Positions 15,689 to 22,581 of a DNA stretch of 22,581 bases are shown here, piece by piece. A program made the position numbers and the translations under genes. The first letter of the stretch is position 1. Every line of letters starts with the position of its first letter. The notes under the pieces were generated by a model. That model searched no databases, was not told the DNA's origin, and saw nothing but the letters and a program-made list of their open reading frames with translations. The DNA is from Methanosphaera sp. (GTDB lineage: Archaea > Methanobacteriota > Methanobacteria > Methanobacteriales > Methanobacteriaceae), in contig JAFRMD010000159.1 of assembly GCA_017430835.1 (NCBI GenBank), forward strand, positions 1-22,581, given 5' to 3'.

Positions 15689-18136
15689 TTATCTATTTAT
15701 AATTTTATCCGATTTATTAAATTTGCATTCTTCAAGTTTTAAAATACTTTCAGCATAAATAGCCCCACCCTCAATTGAATATGAATTATCATTTGAAATA
15801 GTTAAATTATTTTCAAAAATACAATTAATACAATTTAAAGTATCTTTAGAATAAATAGCAGCACCTTTAACTAAAAAATTAAATGACGTGACAGATAAAT
15901 TATTTTGAAAATTACAATCATTACAATTTAAAGTACCCTCAGTATAAATAGCACCTCCACACCCGTTTAAAGATGGATAATACCTTCCTCCTTCTTTACC
16001 TTTTACAGAATTATTATTAAATTTACATTTTTTAAGTTTTAAATTATCCTTAGCATAAATAGCACCACCATTATTTGATGAGTTAATATTAAAATTGCAA
16101 TTTTCTAAACTTAACGAACCTCCTGAATAAATAGCACCACCACTACCAGTAACAGTAATAGTATCACTATCACCATAAACATTATTTGGGGTATATATTT
16201 CTCCATTTGCTGAATTATCTTCGAAATCACATCTTTTAAAATTTAAAAAACCATTTTTATTATAAATTGCCCCACCCATAACAAGTTTTGCTATTCCAGA
16301 TGGAGTGCCCTGATCAAAAATTTTAGGTGAATAATTATTCCAACTCGATATGACTTCCATTAATGATGAATTTCGATTAAAAGTTGATGTTTTAAAAATT
16401 AAAGAACCACTATTATTATAAATAGCACCACCCTGATATTTTGAAGAATTATTGTGAAAATTACACTTTTCTAAATTTAAAGTAGCATCAATATTATAGA
16501 TAGCACCACCATAATATTCAGAGGAATTATTCTCAAAACAACAAGCTTCTAAACTAACAGAACCATTGTTATTATAAATAGCACCACCTTGATACTCGGA
16601 GGAGTTATTTTTAAATTTTACTTTTTTAATTCTTAAATTAGAATTGTTAAAAATAGATCCTGCTTTTTGATTTGATGTATTATCTATAAATTTACAATTT
16701 TCAAGTGTTAATGAGGTATTGGGAAATGTGTATATTGCTCCACCACCAACATCGTCCCAATATTGATTTTTAAAGTATTTTCCATTTTTAAATATTATAT
16801 TTTTAAGCGTTATATTACCAGTTAATACAATAAAAAATCTGGATAATCCTTTTGCATCTATTGTATGATTTTGACCATCAATAATTAAATTTTCTTTATC
16901 TAAAACTATTCCACCTTCATAAAATTTCTGTTCTGTATTATGTATTAAAATATTACAATCTATGATTATTTCATCCAATCCTTCTTGTATTCTTTTATCA
17001 AGATAACTAAATCCTTTATAATCACGTGAAATTCCATCAGATATTAAGTTAATTGGATGTGATTTAGGTCCTTGTTCTATTAATTTTAGAAGTTTTTCAT
17101 CGTCTAGATTTATAATGTTATTATTAAATAGTAGCTTTTTATTAGGAAATTCTGATTCAATAAGGTTTAATGTCCCATTATTACTTATAATATGGTTATC
17201 AATATTTTCTGAAGAACAATTAAAATTAGAATGAGAGATAGTAGCAGATCCTGTAAGTACATTGATTATTTTATCTGAAGTAAAAGTACTATATTCTATA
17301 ACTAATTTAGATTCTTCATAATTTTGAGAAATAGTATAATAATCAGAGTAGTAACTATCAGAGTCAGTGATAAAATTAGATTTATGAATATTAATTAATC
17401 CTAAGTTAACAATATGTGAATTTTTAAAATCGGAATTTTTAATATCTAAAATTTTTTTATTATAAATATTTTCTTTGAACCTAGGATTAAAACTACACCC
17501 ATCTAAAATCAAAGAACCCTGATTATAAATATCACCACCACTCTCATTTGAATAATTACCTTCAAAAGTACAGTTTTCACAGGTTAAAGAAGCATTATTT
17601 AAGATAGCACCACCTTTTTTTCTCGTATGGTTATCCTTGAAAATACAATTTACTAAAATCAATGAACCACTATTATTAATCGCACCAGCATCACCCATAT
17701 AATTATCTATTGAAGAATTACCTTCAAAAGTACAGTTTTCACAGGTTAAAGAACCATTATTATAAATAGCACCAGCAATCCCACCATTATCATACCCATT
17801 TTTAAAAGTTAAATTTTTAATTGTGATGTTTTTTCCATTGATATCAAAAATTCTTGTTTTAGCATTTGCATCAATAACATGACCTTGTCCATCAATTACC
17901 AATTCATCATCATCAATACGTATACTATTATCTAAATGGATATCCTTATCCAAAACAATCTCACTAACCCCACTACAGATTAAACCATTTGAAAATCTGG
18001 AATTCTCACTATTTTTGTCTTCAGAAGGATTTTCTTTTAAATCATCAGATATAATATCATCTTCATTGTTCATATCATCGACACTGGTTATATTATCTTT
18101 TTTAAATATTTTTTTAAATTTATCAAGAAATTTCAC
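15689..18136 (-). CDS. Intracellular Cys-rich tandem beta-helix protein, partner of the STAND NTPase
   Basis: An 815-residue protein from GTG 18136. AGGTG (18147-18143) lies 6 bases before it; the GTG at 18145 overlaps that site and would add three residues. There is no signal peptide. Residue numbers below follow the longer reading. Residues 4-17 (VKFLDKFKKIFKKD) form a basic amphipathic helix; 20-50 are acidic and probably disordered. Two parallel beta-helix arrays follow, each opening with a similar module ((I/V)IDG(Q)(G/N)H(V/T)IDA, then NITIKNLTFKNG or its variant) at about 52-117 and 381-455. There are about 15 GGAIY-type rungs and many FxxN turns, the pattern of the secreted adhesins here. 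It has 22 Cys, mostly in xCxF rung positions. Its start is two bases after the STAND stop, so translation is probably coupled. The function is unknown; I infer an intracellular partner, sensor or scaffold. Confidence 0.85.
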   Translation of the reverse strand: MKFLDKFKKIFKKDNITSVDDMNNEDDIISDDLKENPSEDKNSENSRFSNGLICSGVSEIVLDKDIHLDNSIRIDDDELVIDGQGHVIDANAKTRIFDINGKNITIKNLTFKNGYDNGGIAGAIYNNGSLTCENCTFEGNSSIDNYMGDAGAINNSGSLILVNCIFKDNHTRKKGGAILNNASLTCENCTFEGNYSNESGGDIYNQGSLILDGCSFNPRFKENIYNKKILDIKNSDFKNSHIVNLGLINIHKSNFITDSDSYYSDYYTISQNYEESKLVIEYSTFTSDKIINVLTGSATISHSNFNCSSENIDNHIISNNGTLNLIESEFPNKKLLFNNNIINLDDEKLLKLIEQGPKSHPINLISDGISRDYKGFSYLDKRIQEGLDEIIIDCNILIHNTEQKFYEGGIVLDKENLIIDGQNHTIDAKGLSRFFIVLTGNITLKNIIFKNGKYFKNQYWDDVGGGAIYTFPNTSLTLENCKFIDNTSNQKAGSIFNNSNLRIKKVKFKNNSSEYQGGAIYNNNGSVSLEACCFENNSSEYYGGAIYNIDATLNLEKCNFHNNSSKYQGGAIYNNSGSLIFKTSTFNRNSSLMEVISSWNNYSPKIFDQGTPSGIAKLVMGGAIYNKNGFLNFKRCDFEDNSANGEIYTPNNVYGDSDTITVTGSGGAIYSGGSLSLENCNFNINSSNNGGAIYAKDNLKLKKCKFNNNSVKGKEGGRYYPSLNGCGGAIYTEGTLNCNDCNFQNNLSVTSFNFLVKGAAIYSKDTLNCINCIFENNLTISNDNSYSIEGGAIYAESILKLEECKFNKSDKIINR
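17555..17752 (-). repeat. Two identical 36-base segments inside the beta-helix gene
   Basis: Bases 17555-17590 and 17717-17752 are identical over 36 bases and 162 bases (54 codons) apart. Both encode the rung LTCENCTFEGN. Exact DNA identity points to a recent in-frame duplication or gene conversion between rungs. Confidence 0.7.
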
Positions 18137-18147
18137 ATTGTCCACCT

Positions 18148-21100
18148 TCAGAAATTTTCAAATTCAAAGAAGTTTATGTTACCTAATATATCTCCAACAA
18201 CTAGTTTTCCACCCAAAATATTAATTGATGTTCCAAAAATGTTTAAGAAATAAGTGTAAATACATTCGCCACTTCCAATGTCCCATATTTTAAGTGTTTT
18301 ATCTTTTGAAACACTTATTAGTTTACCATTATATACTGTTAAATTAACTACTTCATCTGTATGTTCTTTTAATATTTGTAATATTTTACCTTTTAAGTCT
18401 AATATTTTTATTTCGCCGTTTGCATAACCTGAAATTACATTATCATTAGCAATTATTATTTTTAAAACGGGTGAATTAGTTGATTGATCAAAATTTTCAA
18501 GTTTATCGGAATATTTACATATTTTACCATCTTTAAAGCCAATGAACACTTCAGACGAGTTAAATATACTTGAAAAGGTTGTTGCTACTCCTTCATTAAA
18601 TTTAAATTCCTGACCCAAAACAATCATTTTATTTTCATAAAGATATAACTCTCCTGATGAGTTTTGTGCTATGTCAATAAGCCGATCAGAAATTTTTTCA
18701 CCTTCAGGAATGATACCAGTTTTAGTTTTCCATTTAGTTGTCAAGTTTTCAATTTTTCCATCTTCATCAAATCTAAAGCCACCACAGATTAACTTATCCT
18801 CCTCAAAATTATACGAAATACATTCATTTCTAAAACCTGTTGAATATTCACTCAATTTTTCTTCATCATTCCAAATAAATACTTCACCACTTGTGGAAGA
18901 GGTAATCATATAATTATCATTAATTTTAATAGACAGAACTGATTCTTTATGTATAATATCATTTACTTCTTCAATGTTTTTATTTAAATCAATGATACTT
19001 ATTTCATTGTTTTTATTTCCGATTAAAACCCAATTATTTTCAACATAATATTCAATTGACGTTGGTGAGGAGATATTAGTTTGAATATTTTTTATGTCTC
19101 TAAATGTGGGTTGAATAGGTTCTGGAACTTGCCATACCCTTAACAAACCCATATCTGAAAGAGTAATTATTTGTTTTTTATGTTCTAGTATAATTGCCTG
19201 AGAAAACTTATCATTTAAACTTGTTGTAAATGTTTGGTCTATTATTTCTCCATGTGTTGCCGAATTTTGTAGAGTATTCCACATTTTCATTTGACTATTT
19301 TCAGTTATTAAGAGTAAAAATCTTTTAAAAAGTCCCATGAATCGTATATCAGCACTTGCACCTAATCTTGTAGCTAATTCTTCATTTAATTCTTCACCAT
19401 AATTAGACAATTCAAGTTGAGAATTTTTGTTATATGATTGATTTGACGGATTATATACATTCCATCCGTCAACTTCCTTTTCATCAGCTACAAGAATTGA
19501 TTCCATAAGTTTTGGAACTTTAATAAAGTTATACTCTTTTTTTGTATTATGTTCTGTTTTTATATGTCCTGTTTCTAAGTCAATTGAGTAAATTCCAGTA
19601 TGTGAAGATGCATAAATTTTGTTATATGTTTTTGAATGATAAATATCTGTTATTTCAACATTGAAATTAAAATCAAATCCTTCAACTTTAGTCAGTTTGT
19701 TTATGTTCCATTTTTTTATCAATCCATTTTTATTTGCAACAATTATTTCAGTTTCATCATCACTTAATATTATTTTGATTATCTCTGAGTTTCCTTGTTC
19801 TAATTTTTCTAATGAATTATCATTTAAATCATAGATACTTAATGTACCCTCCTTATTTCCTATGATGATTTTTTTATCTTTACTTATTTTTAATGCAGTT
19901 GTTTTTTTACCGCCTGCTTTAATAATTTTGATAATTGAACTTTTAGGTGAATATAATGCATTTTTTGTTGATTTTAACCATTTATCGTTGGTATCTTCTT
20001 CTATATTTTTTAGTAAGTTTTTTATTACTTCATCATCAATTCCATTTAATCTTCCCCAAAGTTGGGCTGGAAGTTGTGATTCATCTTCCATTAATACAAA
20101 AGCAGAAAGTTCCAGAGCTCTTCCTATTAATTCTTGTGGATTATCATCATTTACTTCATTGAATTTTTCGTAATCGCCAATAACATTATAAACATCAGAT
20201 AATCTAAATTTGTTTTTAATAAATTGGTAATTTGATACAACTTCTTCTAATCTTCTTTCTTCTCCTGCTTCTTTTAAGTGATATGTTAATTCATTAAATG
20301 GTCTGATTTTTTCTCCACTATAATTTGAATTATTATTAATAATTAGTGTTACTTCATTATCATAATAATCTGCTAGGAGTTTATTGTGTTCTTTTTTATT
20401 AGATATATATCTTTTATGAGAAGCTAGTTTAAAACTTTCATAGAAAAAGTCATGACGTCCTTCTTTTCTTGTCATGAAAGATCGTATTTGTCTGATGGTT
20501 ACATTTATCATATCTTCAATATTTTCATTTTCTAATTCGGGTTTTTCATTATGAATTATGTTAACAAGCTCTTCATTTGAAAGACCTATACGTGCATTAG
20601 CTAAAAGTGAAAACATTAAAGGAATAATACCATTTGCTTCATTATCTCTTTCATCTTCTTCCAATCTATCGAGAACACGATTAAATGCTTCCAGTGGTGA
20701 ATTTCCAAATTGTGATATTATATCCTCAAAATTATTATTTAATTCTTCATAAGAACCTATCAATCTAATTTCAGAAAGTAATATTTTTAAAAATAGAGGA
20801 TTGTTAGATCCGTCAATTTCACATATGTGTTCTATTTGTTCAATACTCAATTCTTTTAAATAATCGTTTAAAAAGTTTCTTATTAATTCTACTTTCTTTT
20901 CTTTATTATCAAAACCTTCTAATTTAATAGATTTGATATTTTCTTTTTTGACAATATTTTTTAGTTCATCAGTAAATTCGGTATCAGTATCTTCTTTAAT
21001 TGAGAATATTATTTTAAGATTATTTTTTAAATTTTCAGGCCAATCATTTATATTTACTCTATCAGTAAACCATTTGAGCATATCCATTCCATTAGGAAGT

Positions 21101-22395
21101 TGATTAACGGCATCAATAATAATTATTGAATCTTCTTGGGCAATAATTTGTAAAATATCATTGATATTTCTTTTTAAATCATCAAGATTTGATGGGTAGA
21201 ATTCATTTTCAGTACTAATACCTGCTTCATCAATTATAGATTTCCACATTGTAAATATTTTAGAACTTAAATCTGTTGATCCACAGAATCTTTTGTATAT
21301 ATGTTTTTTTTCTTTGTATTTTTCTTGAAGTATTATAGTTAGTTTAGCCAAAAGCATAGTTTTACCATACCCAGCCTCAGAAGTTAAAAGTAGGATTTCA
21401 TTATTTTCTCCACTTAGATATTCAGATAGTTTTTCAATATAATCTCCATTTTTGATATAACCTTCACTATTTATAAATGTGAAGATGTCTTGTTGAGCTA
21501 AATCTTTTTCCCATTTTTCGCTTAATTCATCAATAACCATATTTTCAGGAAATTCCAATGCAATTTGTTCTTTCAATTGACGTTTAATGACCTCTGCAAG
21601 TGGTTGACCATCACAACTAAACTCAGTTAATCTACCCTTGAATTCCCCATGTGTAAAATCATCATGCATCAATTCTTTAACTTCAAGAGATTCATCCCAT
21701 TGGCCTGTATAATCATTTAATTCAACATTAACTCTATTTTTTTTCTCACGACTTTTATTTTTTTCAGATTCTTTTTCCTTTTTATCTTTAATTTTTTGGA
21801 TAAACTTAGATAATTCTTCGTTAGCCTGATTAATTTTAGTTTCACTATCATTTAAATCAATAATATCCCCATTATTATCAATATCTTTACCTAATTTATC
21901 ATTAGTATATATTAGTCTTTGATAATCAGTGAGGTATTTTAAATAATCAGAATCTCTAAAGAAAAATAAGTTATGTTTGGTAGGATTATAATTCTCACTG
22001 TCTTCTACAATATCTTGCATTGGTTTTAAAAGAGCATGTTCAATTTCCATTTCAGTAACAGAAATATGTTCATCTAACCAGTCTTGACTTTCAGGAAATT
22101 TTAATAAAGTTTCTTCATCTAGATTTTTAGGAATCCAGCCACGTCTTTGACCTAAAAAACAAATAAAAAAAGGGCGACTTTTATCAATATGCTCAAGACA
22201 TTTTCTAACAGTAGCATTATTGTTGGAATCATCTTCAGTAACACCCCACCTTAAATCAATATCAATAAAAAGAATTTTACGTTCTTCACACCATTCTCTT
22301 AACTCAGGAAAGACTTCTTTAATAAGATAATCTCTCTCAGCATGCATATCATTAAAAGTACTACTAATAAATATTGTGGCTTTTTTCCATTTCAT
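18148..22395 (-). CDS. STAND NTPase: DUF4062 - NACHT - WD40 (NPHP3/NWD1/TEP1-like layout)
   Basis: A 1,415-residue protein from ATG 22395. The frame stays open to an ATG at 22482, but the added 29 residues precede the normal DUF4062 start and a TATA-like box fits a leaderless start at 22395. Residues 5-90 are a TIR-like DUF4062 domain: TIFISSTFNDMHAERD, FPELREWC, IDLRWGVTE, LGQRRGWIP. A charged coiled coil lies near 186-222. The NACHT domain spans about 300-560. Its Walker A is SEAGYGKT (339-346; Ser replaces the usual first Gly) and its Walker B is IIIIDAVNQL (424-433). A helical region follows (560-815) and ends with SQLPAQLWGRL (773-783), the linker typical of bacterial NACHT/NB-ARC-WD40 proteins. 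Residues 825-1415 are degenerate WD40 blades, probably two propellers; the clearest is KDKTLKIWDIGSGECI. STAND proteins are ATP-driven switches that oligomerise on sensing a ligand. Immune signalling is inferred. Confidence 0.88.
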   Translation of the reverse strand: MKWKKATIFISSTFNDMHAERDYLIKEVFPELREWCEERKILFIDIDLRWGVTEDDSNNNATVRKCLEHIDKSRPFFICFLGQRRGWIPKNLDEETLLKFPESQDWLDEHISVTEMEIEHALLKPMQDIVEDSENYNPTKHNLFFFRDSDYLKYLTDYQRLIYTNDKLGKDIDNNGDIIDLNDSETKINQANEELSKFIQKIKDKKEKESEKNKSREKKNRVNVELNDYTGQWDESLEVKELMHDDFTHGEFKGRLTEFSCDGQPLAEVIKRQLKEQIALEFPENMVIDELSEKWEKDLAQQDIFTFINSEGYIKNGDYIEKLSEYLSGENNEILLLTSEAGYGKTMLLAKLTIILQEKYKEKKHIYKRFCGSTDLSSKIFTMWKSIIDEAGISTENEFYPSNLDDLKRNINDILQIIAQEDSIIIIDAVNQLPNGMDMLKWFTDRVNINDWPENLKNNLKIIFSIKEDTDTEFTDELKNIVKKENIKSIKLEGFDNKEKKVELIRNFLNDYLKELSIEQIEHICEIDGSNNPLFLKILLSEIRLIGSYEELNNNFEDIISQFGNSPLEAFNRVLDRLEEDERDNEANGIIPLMFSLLANARIGLSNEELVNIIHNEKPELENENIEDMINVTIRQIRSFMTRKEGRHDFFYESFKLASHKRYISNKKEHNKLLADYYDNEVTLIINNNSNYSGEKIRPFNELTYHLKEAGEERRLEEVVSNYQFIKNKFRLSDVYNVIGDYEKFNEVNDDNPQELIGRALELSAFVLMEDESQLPAQLWGRLNGIDDEVIKNLLKNIEEDTNDKWLKSTKNALYSPKSSIIKIIKAGGKKTTALKISKDKKIIIGNKEGTLSIYDLNDNSLEKLEQGNSEIIKIILSDDETEIIVANKNGLIKKWNINKLTKVEGFDFNFNVEITDIYHSKTYNKIYASSHTGIYSIDLETGHIKTEHNTKKEYNFIKVPKLMESILVADEKEVDGWNVYNPSNQSYNKNSQLELSNYGEELNEELATRLGASADIRFMGLFKRFLLLITENSQMKMWNTLQNSATHGEIIDQTFTTSLNDKFSQAIILEHKKQIITLSDMGLLRVWQVPEPIQPTFRDIKNIQTNISSPTSIEYYVENNWVLIGNKNNEISIIDLNKNIEEVNDIIHKESVLSIKINDNYMITSSTSGEVFIWNDEEKLSEYSTGFRNECISYNFEEDKLICGGFRFDEDGKIENLTTKWKTKTGIIPEGEKISDRLIDIAQNSSGELYLYENKMIVLGQEFKFNEGVATTFSSIFNSSEVFIGFKDGKICKYSDKLENFDQSTNSPVLKIIIANDNVISGYANGEIKILDLKGKILQILKEHTDEVVNLTVYNGKLISVSKDKTLKIWDIGSGECIYTYFLNIFGTSINILGGKLVVGDILGNINFFEFENF

Positions 22396-22417
22396 AACAA
22401 TCATCTTAATTATCCAA

Positions 22418-22426
22418 ATATAAAAT
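22418..22426 (-). promoter_or_regulatory. TATA-like box for the STAND operon (leaderless start)
   Basis: The - strand reads ATTTTATAT, centred 27 bases before ATG 22395. No ribosome site precedes that ATG, so a leaderless mRNA fits. A second TATA-like TTTATAAATT on the - strand (22551-22560) could drive a longer transcript through the palindromes. Confidence 0.4.
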
Positions 22427-22469
22427 AATTTCATTATTAAAATATAGGGTACTCGAAAAATAGTTTTAA

Positions 22470-22483
22470 AATGAGTACTCATT
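22470..22483. promoter_or_regulatory. Perfect 14-bp palindrome upstream of the STAND operon
   Basis: AATGAGTACTCATT is its own reverse complement. Its centre is 35 bases from that of the 18-bp palindrome. GTACT cores also occur at 22449-22453 and 22546-22550, so a multi-site operator is possible. Confidence 0.45.
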
Positions 22484-22502
22484 AAGCTTATTTTTACAAA
22501 TT

Positions 22503-22520
22503 ACAACATATATATGTTGT
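22503..22520. promoter_or_regulatory. Perfect 18-bp palindrome upstream of the STAND operon
   Basis: ACAACATATATATGTTGT is its own reverse complement. It lies about 108 bases before the preferred STAND start. This is typical of a site for a dimeric repressor or activator; an RNA hairpin is the alternative if transcription begins upstream. Confidence 0.5.
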
Positions 22521-22563
22521 CATTTAATAAGGTACAAAAAATTAAGTACTAATTTATAAAAAT

Positions 22564-22581
22564 AGGGTCAATTTTAACCCT
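22564..22581. other. Short inverted repeat at the window edge
   Basis: AGGGT and ACCCT flank an 8-base AT-rich loop, a 5-bp stem. It may belong to a feature beyond the window and cannot be assigned. Confidence 0.2.

Noticed and set aside
22396..22482. N-terminal hydrophobic extension of the STAND protein as a membrane anchor
   Set aside because: The 29 residues come from AT-rich upstream DNA that includes part of a palindrome. DUF4062 normally starts within a few residues of the protein start, and a TATA-like box fits ATG 22395. Not excluded, but less likely.
1..22581. CRISPR array or tRNA/rRNA genes
   Set aside because: No regularly spaced direct repeats with unique spacers were seen. The repeats present are coding rungs. 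No cloverleaf or rRNA-like sequence was recognised.

Overview
The window is very AT-rich and looks archaeal: TATA-like boxes lie about 25 bases before probable start sites, several genes carry GGTG- or GGAG-type ribosome sites, and several others look leaderless. Families of secreted Asn/Thr/Lys-rich adhesin-like proteins, plus a queuosine/archaeosine-precursor transporter, point to a gut Methanobacteriales methanogen. Methanosphaera is my best guess, from general knowledge of the group and not from a search.

Region 1 (1-8.9 kb, + strand) is an adhesin-like gene array. It holds the 3' end of one copy, three full paralogues (signal peptide, K/T/N linker, parallel beta-helix, two or three Lys-rich Ig-like domains) and a fourth gene that keeps the same N-terminal cassette but has a different body and tail. 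Intergenic DNA as well as coding DNA is duplicated. A CU-rich motif followed by a T-run recurs after the stop codons. A small SHOCT-like protein gene follows, then about 0.6 kb with no gene and a short decayed remnant of another adhesin 3' end.

Region 2 (9.7-13.9 kb) is housekeeping: a ppx-ppk1 polyphosphate operon on the - strand and a divergent YhhQ/VUT-family transporter gene. Its base composition is visibly less AT-rich than the flanks. Region 3 (14.2-15.2 kb) is a single secreted Ig-like protein gene with its own TATA box, ribosome site and hairpin terminator, followed by a noncoding stretch with a long-range inverted repeat.

Region 4 (15.7-22.5 kb, - strand) is the most interesting part. 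A two-gene operon encodes a 1,415-residue STAND NTPase (DUF4062, NACHT, WD40; the layout of animal NPHP3/NWD1/TEP1 proteins) and, two bases after its stop and translationally coupled to it, an 815-residue cysteine-rich beta-helix protein built like the secreted adhesins but with no signal peptide. Two perfect palindromes and a cluster of GTACT sites lie upstream. I propose it as a candidate intracellular sensing or defence module that uses an adhesin-type beta-helix as partner. The architecture can be seen in the sequence; the function is inference.
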